Below, piece after piece: positions 44,225 to 53,080 of a stretch of 64,000 nt of DNA (positions are counted from its first letter, which is position 1; each line of letters begins with the position of its first letter). The stretch is from positions 4,588,001 through 4,652,000 of the forward strand of contig OZ244050.1 of assembly GCA_965215115.1 (NCBI GenBank). The letters run 5' to 3'. The position numbers were made by a program, and so were the translations under genes. The DNA is from CALDTK01 sp965215115 (GTDB lineage Bacteria > Bacteroidota > Bacteroidia > Chitinophagales > Saprospiraceae). The notes under the pieces are model-generated. The model was not told the DNA's origin and did not search any database. It saw nothing but the letters and a program-made list of their open reading frames with translations.

Positions 44225-46198
44225 TTGAGGAAAGTCTACAGCGCCCTACAAATATGCCTGTCCGTGGTGCTTTGCGTCGCATTCCAGACCCTGGATGCGC
44301 AGTTGCCCGGGGCCGAAACCTCGGCGGCGATCGGAGTGGGGCCCGCGGACAGCGTCAAGTTCGACGACACTTGGCGGACGGGGGCCGACCTCGGGGTCCG
44401 CCTCGACGCGGCCGATGCGGCGGGGGCGCTGGTGCTGTACAAGACCACCGACGGCCGGGCGCACCTCGTGCACGCGAGCCGCCACGCCGGGGACGCCCTC
44501 AGGGTGCGCCGCATCCCGATGTGGCTCTCGGTGATCCCGCCGCTGGTCGCCATCGGGCTGGCGTTGCTGTTCAAGGAGGTCATCAGCAGTCTGTTCTTCG
44601 GGATCCTGTCCGGGGCCTTCATCGCGGGCGGGATGCGGATCGAGAGTCTGTACTACCTGCTGCGCAGCGTCTGGGACGTGGCCACGAGATTCATCATCGC
44701 CGCGCTCAACGACTCGGGCCACCTGTCGGTGATCGTGTTCTCGCTGCTGGTCGGCGGCATGGTGTCGGTCATCTCGCGCAACGGCGGCATGGCGGGCGTC
44801 GTGAGGCGTTTGGCCGTCTTCGCCAAGGACCGCGTGAGTGCGCAGATGTCGACCTACGTGCTCGGGATCGCGATCTTCTTCGACGACTACGCCAACACCC
44901 TGATCGTCGGCAACACCATGCGCGAGGTGACGGACCGTTTTGGCGTAAGCCGCGAGAAACTCGCCTACCTCGTCGACGCGACGGCCGCGCCGATTGCCTC
45001 GGTGGCCTTCATCACGACCTGGATCGGGGCCGAGCTCGACTACATCGACGGGGGCCTGCGGGCCATCGCCGACTTCCCGCTCGACGTGACGCCGTACGCG
45101 GTGTTCCTCAGTTCGCTGCGCTACAGCTTCTACCCGATCCTCACGCTGATCTTCATGTTCCTGTTGATCCGCAGCCGGCGCGACTTCGGTCCGATGGCGC
45201 GGGCGGAGGCGGCCGCGGCCCAGCAGCACGCCCGCCGCCTGGAGGCGCGGCAGCTCGAGGCCGAGGGCGAGTCGCCGGTGGTCGTGATGGACGGCGACGA
45301 GTTCACGCCCGTCGAGCGTGCGCCCCTGAAGGCCCGCTACGCCGTGCTGCCCGTGATGACGGTGGTGTTGGTGACGATGTACGGACTGCTCGATACGGGG
45401 CTCACGAGTCTGGCCGGGGGCATCGCCGAACTGGGGCTGCCGACGGCCTCCCTCGGGGACCTGTGGGCGGGCGTCGGCCGGGGCGGCACCGAAACGCTCG
45501 GTTTTTTCCGCAAGCTCGGCGTCGTGATTGGCGCGGCCGACAGCTACGTAGCGCTGCTGTGGGCGAGCCTCAGCGGCGTGCTCGTGGCCCTCGCGATGAC
45601 GCTTGGGGCGCGCATCATGTCGCTCGAGAAGTCGATGGAGACGCTGCTGCACGGATTCGGGACGATGCTGCCGGCGCTGATCATCCTCACGCTGGCCTGG
45701 AGTCTGGCGAGCGCCACGGAGCAGCTGCACACCGCCGACTTCCTGACGGAGCTGATGTCGGGTCGCGTGTCGCCCTACCTCCTGCCCGGCATCGTGTTCG
45801 TGATGGCGGCGCTGATCTCCTTCTCGACGGGGAGTTCGTGGTCGACGATGGCGATCCTGTACCCCATCATGATCCCGGCCACGTGGAACCTCGCCACGGC
45901 GTACGGCATGGACCAGAGCCACGCCTACGCCCTGATGCTCAACGTGATCGCGACGGTGCTGTCGGCCTCGGTGCTGGGGGACCACTGCTCCCCGATCAGC
46001 GACACGACGATCCTGAGTTCGCTCGCGAGCCGCTGCGACCACCTGGCGCACGTCCGGACGCAGTTGCCGTACGCGCTGACGGTGGGGGCGTTCGCGCTCG
46101 TGAGCAAGATGGTCACGGCGTACATCGACGGGGGGTGGGCGCTGAGCATCGCGCTGGTGGCGGCGTCGACGGGGGCGTTTTACTTCCTTGATCCGTAG
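44225..46198 (+). CDS. NhaC-type Na+/H+ antiporter with N-terminal secreted domain
   Basis: 657 residues. Residues 1-25 look like a signal peptide, and residues 26-95 form a small soluble domain before the first antiporter helix (MWLSVIPPLVAIGLALLF, about 97). The NhaC family core follows: FFDDYANTLIVGNTMR, DATAAPIASVAFITTWIG, GFGTMLPALIILTLAWSL, FSTGSSWSTMAILYP and GDHCSPISDTTILSS. A charged loop (about 320-370) is probably cytosolic. The extra N-terminal domain is unusual. The start is TTG; no ATG fits. Hairpin variant at 44937 (GTAA loop). Confidence 0.82.
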   Translation: MRKVYSALQICLSVVLCVAFQTLDAQLPGAETSAAIGVGPADSVKFDDTWRTGADLGVRLDAADAAGALVLYKTTDGRAHLVHASRHAGDALRVRRIPMWLSVIPPLVAIGLALLFKEVISSLFFGILSGAFIAGGMRIESLYYLLRSVWDVATRFIIAALNDSGHLSVIVFSLLVGGMVSVISRNGGMAGVVRRLAVFAKDRVSAQMSTYVLGIAIFFDDYANTLIVGNTMREVTDRFGVSREKLAYLVDATAAPIASVAFITTWIGAELDYIDGGLRAIADFPLDVTPYAVFLSSLRYSFYPILTLIFMFLLIRSRRDFGPMARAEAAAAQQHARRLEARQLEAEGESPVVVMDGDEFTPVERAPLKARYAVLPVMTVVLVTMYGLLDTGLTSLAGGIAELGLPTASLGDLWAGVGRGGTETLGFFRKLGVVIGAADSYVALLWASLSGVLVALAMTLGARIMSLEKSMETLLHGFGTMLPALIILTLAWSLASATEQLHTADFLTELMSGRVSPYLLPGIVFVMAALISFSTGSSWSTMAILYPIMIPATWNLATAYGMDQSHAYALMLNVIATVLSASVLGDHCSPISDTTILSSLASRCDHLAHVRTQLPYALTVGAFALVSKMVTAYIDGGWALSIALVAASTGAFYFLDP

Positions 46199-46241
46199 GT
46201 CGGGCGCGAACCCTCGACGTGCCCGTGCCTTCCGCGGTAGT

Positions 46242-46921
46242 ATGTCACCCCTATCCTCACCGCAAACCAAGCTCCCGGAGACGACCTCGCCACCGCCCTC
46301 GCCGCCGCCCGCCACTGCCGCCTCTGCGAGCCGCACCTGCCGCTCGGCCCCAATCCTATTGTGCGGCTTTCGCCAAAACTCCGCATCCTCCTCATCAGTC
46401 AGGCCCCCGGCGCCATCGCGCACCGCAAGTCCATCCCGTACCTCGACCCGAGCGGGCGGCGCCTGCGCGAGTGGCTCGGCGTCGACGAGGCGCGTTTTTA
46501 CGAAAGTGGCGAATTCGGCATCCTCCCGATGGGCTTCTGCTACCCCGGCAAGGCCAAGGGTGGCGACCTGCCCCCACGACCCGAGTGCGCCCCCGAATGG
46601 CACGCGCGACTGTTGCGGCATGCGCCAAAACCCGTGGTCACGGTGCTGATCGGCGGATACGCACAGGCGGCGTACCTCGGGGATCGACGCGAGAAAACCC
46701 TCACGGACACGGTGCGAAACTTCGAGGCCTACCTACCGACGTACCTGCCCCTCCCCCACCCCAGTCCGCGCAACAACATCTGGCTGGCGAAGAACCCGTG
46801 GTTCGGGGCGGAGGTGCTGCCGGTCTTGAGGGGGTTGGTGGGAGGACACGAGGAACACGAAGGAGACACGAGGAGCACGAAGCAGGGGGGCTCGTCGCGT
46901 CTGAGGGGTGATGATTTTTGA
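46242..46921 (+). CDS. Uracil-DNA glycosylase family protein, frameshifted start
   Basis: Family sequence is read in frame from about 46250: a CxxC pair (HCRLCEPHLPLGPNP), LRILLISQAPG, PYLDPSGRRLREWLG, PMGFCYPGKAKGGDLPPRPEC, LIGGYAQ and PLPHPSPRNN with the catalytic His. No in-frame ATG exists for the CxxC part; adding one C to the CCCC run at 46248 would link ATG 46242 (MSPP) to ILTANQAPGDD. The last ~35 residues (HEEHEGDTRSTKQ) come from a repeat sequence and are not part of the fold. An exact hairpin motif is at 46365. Confidence 0.7.
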
Positions 46922-46991
46922 GGTCCTGCCGCCACACCATAGCCGCCACGCCCTCGTGCGCCTCGTGTCTCCCTCGTGCGCCTCGTGTCCC
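46846..46991. repeat. Imperfect inverted repeat of CACGAGG/CTCGTG units
   Basis: The left arm (about 46846-46885, CACGAGGAACACGAAGGAGA then CACGAGGAGCACGAAG) is roughly complementary to the right arm (about 46954-46991, CTCGTGCGCC and CTCGTGTCTC units). The left arm is translated as the tail of the glycosylase gene. Confidence 0.65.
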
Positions 46992-47041
46992 AAAAGCGGA
47001 GCCCCAGAAAAACCTTGCCCCTCCTCGACGGTTTCCCCCAC

Positions 47042-47197
47042 GTGCCCAAAGCCACCGCCAAACGCGACCTCCCCACCAAGGTTTGCCCGGTCTGCCACCT
47101 GCCGTTCACCTGGCGCAAGAAGTGGGCCCGCGACTGGGATCAGGTCAGGTACTGCTCCGAGCGCTGCCGCCGGACCGCCAAACCCTCCGACACATGA
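47042..47197 (+). CDS. DUF2256 small zinc-ribbon-like protein
   Basis: 51 residues: KVCPVCHLPFTWRKKWARDW followed by VRYCSERCRR. Four cysteines in two CxxC-like pairs and the WRKKWAR block match DUF2256. Start GTG 47042 gives VPKATAKRDLP. Its stop overlaps the next ATG as ATGA. Function unknown; often found near photolyase-like genes elsewhere, but not here. Confidence 0.85.
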   Translation: MPKATAKRDLPTKVCPVCHLPFTWRKKWARDWDQVRYCSERCRRTAKPSDT

Positions 47198-47838
47198 GCG
47201 CCAGCCAAGATGCCACCGGGAAGTACAGGCCGGGCGTGCGCGACATCGACGACACCCGCATCGCGTTCCACCCGCTCAACATCATCATGATCCTCACCCT
47301 GGTGGGGATCGCGGTGCTGTTCCTGGCTTTCTCCGGGGCGTTCATCTACTCGCGGATCCAGGCAGCGCTCCCGCCGGTGGACGTGCCGTGGATGTTCATC
47401 GCGAACACCGCCGTGTTGCTGGCGAGCTCGTACACGATACACCTGGCCAAGAAGGCCTACAAAGCCGACGATACCGAGGGCTACAAGCGGTCGCTCATCC
47501 TCACGATGGGCTTGAGCCTCACGTTCCTCGTCCTCCAGATCATCGCGTGGCAGGCGCTCTTCGCGCAGAACATCTTCCCGCACACCAACAACTCCTCCGG
47601 CTACCTCTACGTGCTCTCCGGGCTTCACTTCGCCCACGTCATCGCGGGACTGCCGTTCCTGCTCGGGTTTTACCTCGTGGCCCGCAAGCGGATGCGCGAG
47701 CCGGTGAGTGTGCTCGTCTACTTCTCCGACCCCGAGAAGCGCCTCAAACTGCGGATGCTCACCATGTACTGGCACTTCATGGACGCTTTGTGGATCTACT
47801 TAGTGCTGTTTTTACTGGTCAATAGAGTGTTATATTAA
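47194..47838 (+). CDS. Cytochrome c oxidase subunit III-like protein
   Basis: 214 residues with five to six helices. Typical subunit III elements are AFSGAFIYSRI, SGYLYVLSGLHFAHVIAGL (with the conserved His) and MYWHFMDALWIYLVLFLL at the C-terminus. Other oxidase subunits are not adjacent. The ATG at 47194 is translationally coupled to the DUF2256 gene. Confidence 0.88.
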   Translation: MSASQDATGKYRPGVRDIDDTRIAFHPLNIIMILTLVGIAVLFLAFSGAFIYSRIQAALPPVDVPWMFIANTAVLLASSYTIHLAKKAYKADDTEGYKRSLILTMGLSLTFLVLQIIAWQALFAQNIFPHTNNSSGYLYVLSGLHFAHVIAGLPFLLGFYLVARKRMREPVSVLVYFSDPEKRLKLRMLTMYWHFMDALWIYLVLFLLVNRVLY

Positions 47839-47972
47839 CGATCGTTCTGCTAGCAGCGATTCAATAACATTATTCTGCTGTTCTGGACAGACGCAGTAGG
47901 CCGTAGCGAATATTCGCCGAGCCCCTTCTACATCGTACGGTGATTCCCGCGCAGACCGGCTAATTTGGCCCC

Positions 47973-49721
47973 ATGCGAGAGACCACCCTGGCCACCGCTC
48001 CTGCTGTCGGCACGAAGCCCCGAATCCTCAGCGGCGCCGGCGCCATCGTCGACGGGCTGCACCGCCACGGCGTCACGACCGTCTTCGGGTACCCCGGCGG
48101 CGCCATCGTCCCGCTCTACGACGCCTTCTACGCCGACGGACGGATCGAACACATCCTGTTCCGCCACGAGCAGGGCGCCATCCACGCCGCGCAGGGACGC
48201 GCGCGCGTCACCCGCGAGACGGCCGTCGTCGTCGTGACGAGCGGCCCGGGCGCCACCAACATCATCACCGGCCTCGGGGACGCCCTCCTCGACTCCACAC
48301 CTCTAGTATGTATCACCGGGCAGGTGCCGAGCAGCCTCCTGGGCACCGACGCCTTCCAGGAGACGGACGTGGTCGGCTGCACGATGAGCGTCACGAAGTG
48401 GAACGTCCAGGTGACGCGCGCCGCCGACCTCCCGGCCGCCCTCGACAAGGCGTTCTACGTCGCGAATAGCGGTCGCCCGGGGCCGACCCTGATCGACATC
48501 ACCAAGGACGCGCAACTCGAACTCTTCGACCTCTCGAGGGCGGCCCCGTTCCAGTCCCGCGCCTACGTCCCCAAGTCGCGCATCGACCCGCAGGCCATCA
48601 CGGAGGCCGCCGAGGTCCTCAACGCCGCCGAGCGCCCGTTGATCTTCGCAGGTCACGGCCTCCAGATCGCGAAGGCCGTGCAGACGTTTCGCGACCTCCT
48701 CGAGGACTACGCCGCGCCGACGGTGGTCACGCTCCAGGGCCTGGGCAACCTCCCCGGGGGGCACCCCTGCAACTACGGCATGGCCGGGGTCTACGGACAC
48801 ATCGCCGCCAATCGCTCGATGGACGACGTCGACGTCATCCTGGCGCTCGGGATGCGCTTCGACGACCGCGTGACGGGCCGCATCGCCGCCTTCGCCCCGA
48901 ATGCGAAGGTGGTCCACCTCGACATCGACGCCTCGGAACTCAACAAGAACGTCCGCTGCTCGGTGGCCGTCCTCGGGGACGTCGGCGAGGCCCTCGATCA
49001 GCTTGCGCCAAAACTCGCCAAACGCACTTTCCCGGAGTGGCACGAGCGACTCCGGGCGCTCGACCGGGTCGAGGACAAGCAAATCCGCCAGCGCGTCACC
49101 GCCGTACACCCGGGCCGGACGCCCACCATGGAACAGGTCGTGGCCGAGGTCTCGAAGCAGAGCGACACCGACGCCATCATCGTGGCCGACGTCGGGCAGC
49201 ACCAGATGGCCGCGGCGCGCTACTACAATTATACCGTCCCGGATACCTGGGTTTCGAGTGGCGGCGCGGGCACGATGGGCTACGCGCTCCCGGCCGCGGT
49301 CGGGGCGCAGTTCGCGAAGCAGCGCACGCAGGTGTTCTGCATCGCCGGGGACGCCGGTTTCCAGATGACGGCCCAGGAGCTCGGCACCGCCCACGAGCAC
49401 GCCCTCCCCGTCAAGGTCATCGTCATGGACAACGCCCGCCTGGGGATGGTGCGCCAGCTTCAGGACAACGTCCTCGACGGGCGCCAGTACGGGGTCGAGA
49501 TGGTCAACCCGGATTTTTGCGTTTTGGCGAAAGCCTACCGCTGGGAGACGCGCCGCCTGTCCAGGAGCGAGGACACCGCCGCCGCCGTCTCGTGGCTCAT
49601 CGAGACCCAGGGCCCGTGCCTGCTCCACGTCGACATCGACCCGGCCGACAACATCTTCCCCCTCGTGCCGGCCTCCGGGCGCCTCACCGAGATCCAGCTC
49701 CACATCGACGAGGCGGTATGA
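47973..49721 (+). CDS. ilvB: Acetolactate synthase large subunit
   Basis: 582 residues. A thiamine-diphosphate enzyme of valine, leucine and isoleucine synthesis. The activating glutamate is in RHEQGAIHAAQG, and the cofactor motif GDAGFQMTAQELGTAHEHALPVK (split as GDAGFQMTAQEL and NARLGMVRQ) is near 450-490. VLAKAYRW near the C-terminus is written with an exact hairpin motif (49521). A TAATTTGG-like box precedes the ATG closely. Confidence 0.95.
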   Translation: MRETTLATAPAVGTKPRILSGAGAIVDGLHRHGVTTVFGYPGGAIVPLYDAFYADGRIEHILFRHEQGAIHAAQGRARVTRETAVVVVTSGPGATNIITGLGDALLDSTPLVCITGQVPSSLLGTDAFQETDVVGCTMSVTKWNVQVTRAADLPAALDKAFYVANSGRPGPTLIDITKDAQLELFDLSRAAPFQSRAYVPKSRIDPQAITEAAEVLNAAERPLIFAGHGLQIAKAVQTFRDLLEDYAAPTVVTLQGLGNLPGGHPCNYGMAGVYGHIAANRSMDDVDVILALGMRFDDRVTGRIAAFAPNAKVVHLDIDASELNKNVRCSVAVLGDVGEALDQLAPKLAKRTFPEWHERLRALDRVEDKQIRQRVTAVHPGRTPTMEQVVAEVSKQSDTDAIIVADVGQHQMAAARYYNYTVPDTWVSSGGAGTMGYALPAAVGAQFAKQRTQVFCIAGDAGFQMTAQELGTAHEHALPVKVIVMDNARLGMVRQLQDNVLDGRQYGVEMVNPDFCVLAKAYRWETRRLSRSEDTAAAVSWLIETQGPCLLHVDIDPADNIFPLVPASGRLTEIQLHIDEAV

Positions 49722-50257
49722 GCGCGGCCGACATCCCCTACACCTTCGTCATCTTCACCGAGGACGTGAGCGGCCTGCTGCAGCGCGTGGTCTCGATCTT
49801 CAGTCGGCGCCACATCAACATCGACAGCCTCACGACCTCCAAGTCGTCCTCGCCGGACATCTACCGCTTCACGATCCAGATCACCGTGACGCAGACCATG
49901 ATGGAGCACCTCATCGGGCAGCTCAACAAGCAGGTCGACGTGATGCGGGCCTTCGCCTACGAGGCGCACGAGGTCGTGATGCAGGAGATCGCGCTGTACA
50001 AAGTACCCGCGGCGGCCTTCGCGAACAGCGACACCGTCGAACAACTCATCCGCGCCCACAACGCCCGCATCCTCGCCATCGAGCCGGAGTACGTCGTGAT
50101 CGAGCGCACGGGCCACGTCCACGAGACCGAGGCCTTCCTCGAGGCCATCCGCCCGATCGGACTCTACGAGTTCGTCCGCTCCGGGACCATCGCCATCGTC
50201 AAGCCGATGGAAAGACTGAACACCTACCTGAAGGCGCTGAGCGCCGAGCAAAATTGA
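49718..50257 (+). CDS. ilvN: Acetolactate synthase regulatory subunit
   Basis: 179 residues. An N-terminal ACT domain (TFVIFTEDVSGLLQRVVSIF, RRHINIDSLT) binds the feedback inhibitor valine, and a C-terminal ALS_ss domain follows (ERTGHVHETEAFLEAIRPIG). Its ATG overlaps the ilvB stop as ATGA, so synthesis is coupled. Confidence 0.94.
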   Translation: MSAADIPYTFVIFTEDVSGLLQRVVSIFSRRHINIDSLTTSKSSSPDIYRFTIQITVTQTMMEHLIGQLNKQVDVMRAFAYEAHEVVMQEIALYKVPAAAFANSDTVEQLIRAHNARILAIEPEYVVIERTGHVHETEAFLEAIRPIGLYEFVRSGTIAIVKPMERLNTYLKALSAEQN

Positions 50258-50261
50258 AGCA

Positions 50262-51308
50262 ATGCCAACTCTAGATTTCGGTGGCGTGCAGGAGCACGTC
50301 ATCACCCGCGAGGAATACCCCCTGTCGAAGGCCACCGCCACCCTCGAAGGCGAGCGCATCGCCATCATCGGCTACGGCGTCCAGGGCCCGGGGCAGGCCC
50401 AGAACCTACGCGACAACGGCTTCGAGGTGATCGTCGGTCAGCGCGAGGGCGGCGGGTCGTGGGACAAAGCCGTGCGCGACGGCTGGGAGCCCGGCAAGTC
50501 CCTGTTCCCCATCGCGGAGGCCGTGCAGCGGGCGACCATCGTGATGTACCTGCTCAGCGACGCGGCACAGATCGCGCAGTGGCCCACGGTCAAAGAAAAT
50601 TTGAGCGCCGGGGACGCGCTGTACTTCAGCCACGGCTTCGGGATCACCTACCACGAGCGCACCGGGATCGTCCCCCCGGAGGATGTCGACGTATTCCTGG
50701 TCGCGCCGAAGGGCTCCGGCACGTCGCTGCGCCGCATGTTCGTCGAGGGGCGCGGGCTCAACAGCAGTTACGCCGTCTTCCAGGACGCCACCGGCAGAGC
50801 CCGCGAGCGCGCGATCGCCATCGGGATCGGCATTGGGTCGGGTTACCTGTTCGAGACCACCTTCAAGAATGAAGTCTACTCCGACCTCACCGGCGAGCGC
50901 GGCAGCCTCATGGGCGCCATCCAGGGCCTGTTCGAGGCGCAGTACGACGTTTTGCGGAAGCACGGACACTCCCCCAGCGAGGCCTTCAACGAGACCGTCG
51001 AGGAGCTCACCCAGAGCCTCATGCCCCTCGTCGCCGAGAACGGGATGGACTGGATGTACGCCAATTGCTCCACCACGGCCCAGCGTGGCGCCCTGGACTG
51101 GAAGGACAAGTTCCGCGACGCCGTCAAACCCGTGGTCGAGAGCCTCTACGAGGAAGTGGCCAGCGGGCGCGAGGCCCAGCGCTCGATCGATACCAACTCC
51201 AAGGCGGACTACCGCGAGAAGCTGGAGGTAGAGCTGGCGACTTTGCGCGACAGCGAGATGTGGAGGGCCGGCGCGGCGGTGCGGAGCCTGCGTCCGGAGC
51301 GGGCGTAG
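50262..51308 (+). CDS. ilvC: Ketol-acid reductoisomerase
   Basis: 348 residues. The NADP-binding loop is IIGYGVQGPGQAQNLRD, a form with GVQGPG seen in this phylum. Catalytic metal ligands lie in SDLTGERGSLMGAIQGLFEA and in the C-terminal knot (ETVEELTQSLMPL, YANCSTTAQRGALDW). Four bases after ilvN, completing the ilvBNC operon. Confidence 0.94.
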   Translation: MPTLDFGGVQEHVITREEYPLSKATATLEGERIAIIGYGVQGPGQAQNLRDNGFEVIVGQREGGGSWDKAVRDGWEPGKSLFPIAEAVQRATIVMYLLSDAAQIAQWPTVKENLSAGDALYFSHGFGITYHERTGIVPPEDVDVFLVAPKGSGTSLRRMFVEGRGLNSSYAVFQDATGRARERAIAIGIGIGSGYLFETTFKNEVYSDLTGERGSLMGAIQGLFEAQYDVLRKHGHSPSEAFNETVEELTQSLMPLVAENGMDWMYANCSTTAQRGALDWKDKFRDAVKPVVESLYEEVASGREAQRSIDTNSKADYREKLEVELATLRDSEMWRAGAAVRSLRPERA

Positions 51309-51452
51309 GAAAGTCCGTAAGTCCGAAAGTGTAAAGTGTAAAGTGTAAAGTGCCGTGCGAACGCTGTGGCGCGACGTGCTTCGGGTGGGTACGCGATAAG
51401 TCAACCTATCGACGGTCGCAGCGTATACCCGCGCGGACCTTACTTGCGGCTT
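51309..51452. other. Spacer after ilvC with GTGTAAA repeats
   Basis: AAGTGTAAAGTGTAAAGTGT near 51326-51348 is three copies of a 7-bp unit. A CTTACTTG sequence close to ATG 51453 may be the promoter of the next gene. Confidence 0.45.
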
Positions 51453-52193
51453 ATGGCGATCCGGGCTTTACTTTCAATCTTATTCGTATTCGCGGCTTGC
51501 GCCGCGGCCAGCGCTCAGAGCAGCTTCGGCGTACGCGTCTCCGGTGAGTTCGCCAACCGCACCGTACGGACGAGCCTCGAGGGCACCGACCCGCGCGAGG
51601 ATGCCCTCACCGAGCGCACGTCCTTCGCTTTTCGGCCGGGGGTCGCCCTGGCGTACGAGCGGCAGTTCACACGTTTGATCGCCTTCAACGTGCAGGCGCG
51701 CTACCAGACGCTGGGGTACAAATTCGACGCCGGGACGCCGCCGCTCGACCCCGAGACCGGCGGGGCAAGCGACACCGAGTTCGCGACCCGCAATTTGAGG
51801 TACGACTTCATCGGCCTCGGGGTCGGCGCGGTCGAGACCTGGGGTTCGGGTCCGATCCGCTTCTACGCCGAGGAGTACCTCGTGCCGATGCTCTACCTGC
51901 GGACCAACGTCGAGACCACTTTCGACGGCATGCGGGACGTGACCGAGACCCGCAAGCTCGAGCGCGTCAACGACTTCCACCTCGGGGTGCAGGCCGGGGT
52001 CGGGATCGAGCACATGATCAGCGATATCCTCCGCGTCCGCGTAGGCCTGGTGGGCCGCTACCACTTCACGCTCACCAACGAGGATACGGACATCCGGGAC
52101 CACCTGTACAGTTTCGGCCCGCAGGTGTCGTTTGCGCGGGTGTTCGGGAAAGCCCTGCCGCCGACGGGGAAGGCGGATGAGATTTATTATTAG
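51453..52193 (+). CDS. Outer-membrane beta-barrel protein
   Basis: 246 residues. Signal peptide MAIRALLSILFVFAACAAAS ends before AQSS. The mature protein alternates hydrophobic strands (FRPGVALAYERQF, FNVQARYQTLGYKF, YDFIGLGVGAVETWG, VRVGLVGRYHFTL) and ends with SFARVFGKALP and DEIYY. A PorT/OmpW-like barrel, function unknown. The reading frame ends exactly where a G-rich tandem array begins. Confidence 0.75.
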   Translation: MAIRALLSILFVFAACAAASAQSSFGVRVSGEFANRTVRTSLEGTDPREDALTERTSFAFRPGVALAYERQFTRLIAFNVQARYQTLGYKFDAGTPPLDPETGGASDTEFATRNLRYDFIGLGVGAVETWGSGPIRFYAEEYLVPMLYLRTNVETTFDGMRDVTETRKLERVNDFHLGVQAGVGIEHMISDILRVRVGLVGRYHFTLTNEDTDIRDHLYSFGPQVSFARVFGKALPPTGKADEIYY

Positions 52194-52356
52194 GGGTGCG
52201 GGGTGCGGGGTGCCTGGGTGCCTTGGGTGCTTGGGTGCTTGGGTGCCTGGGTGCTTGGGTGCTTGGGTGCTTGGGTGCTTGGGTGCCTGGGTGCCTGGGT
52301 GCCTGGGTGGGTGCCTGGGTGCCTGGGTGCCTGGGTGCCTGGGTGCCTGGGTGCGC
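52194..52356 (+). repeat. GGGTGCYT tandem array, G-quadruplex-prone
   Basis: About 19 units of an 8-bp repeat (GGGTGCCT or GGGTGCTT). The spacing of GGG tracts by five bases meets the rule for G-quadruplexes on the plus strand. It starts at the stop codon of the barrel gene and lies between it and the convergent trmH-like gene. Confidence 0.85.
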
Positions 52357-52477
52357 GGGATCGAGCTTTTTGGGGAATTGCCAGGCTGAGTGCTGGTGCG
52401 GCCGGGCATGCTGATAGCGGACCTTGCTGCCGATACATAAAATGCTAGCCTTGCTGAGGCATAGCCCATAAGATACC

Positions 52478-53080
52478 CTACGTATTCTGTAGAGCGTCCC
52501 ACTGCAACCTTAGGGCGTAGGCCACGATACCCGCGGCGACGCTCACGTTGAGGGAGTGTTTTGTGCCGTGCTGCGGGATCTCTACCGCGCCGTCGACTAC
52601 CGATAGCACCTCCGGGGAGACACCACGCACCTCGTTGCCGAGCACGATGACAATTGGTTGGCGGCGGGTAGGTCCGTTGGTAGGTGGGCTTTGTTCAGTT
52701 GGGACTTCGGTTTCGGATTCGCTTTCGCCAAAACCTAATGTCGCGAGACTTACGCTTTCCGTGGTCTGCTCGAGTGCGTAGACGGCGGACCCGTTTTGCC
52801 GAAAGGCGTCTAAACACATCATTGCACTCGGCTCGTAGCGCCACTCGACCGACGCTTCGGCCCCGAGCGAAGCCTTGAGAATCTCCCGGTGCGGGGGCGT
52901 CGGCGTGATGCCCGTCATGACCACCTCCGCGACACCGAAAGCATCGGCGCTCCGGAGCACGGCACCGACGTTGTTGCCCGAACGGACGTTCTCGAGGACG
53001 AAGACCACCGGCATGCGGGCGGCACGAAGCGCCTCGTCGGCTGCCGCGCGCCCCAGCTCCGCCTGCGACTTTTGCCTCAC
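52478..53080 (-). CDS. TrmH/SpoU-family RNA methyltransferase
   Basis: 200 residues. The trefoil-knot SPOUT domain shows ENVRSGNNVGAVLRSADAFG, VIVLGNEVRGVS and KHSLNVSVAAGIVAY. A low-complexity insertion (about residues 116-141, ESETEVPTEQSPPTNGPTRR) interrupts the fold before IVIVLGNE; it begins at a hairpin motif (52720) and another motif (52793) encodes AFRQNG upstream. Target, probably tRNA or rRNA ribose, unknown. Confidence 0.88.
   Translation of the reverse strand: MRQKSQAELGRAAADEALRAARMPVVFVLENVRSGNNVGAVLRSADAFGVAEVVMTGITPTPPHREILKASLGAEASVEWRYEPSAMMCLDAFRQNGSAVYALEQTTESVSLATLGFGESESETEVPTEQSPPTNGPTRRQPIVIVLGNEVRGVSPEVLSVVDGAVEIPQHGTKHSLNVSVAAGIVAYALRLQWDALQNT

Noticed and set aside
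45495..45515. GGTTTTTTCCGCAAGC in the NhaC gene as another hairpin motif
   Set aside because: The three bases flanking GCAA do not pair, and the sequence is explained by FFRKLG codons.
44246..46621. 791-codon open frame antisense to the NhaC gene
   Set aside because: Composition (Arg, His, Gly, Asp rich) is that of a GC-rich antisense shadow, and the opposite strand is a clear antiporter.
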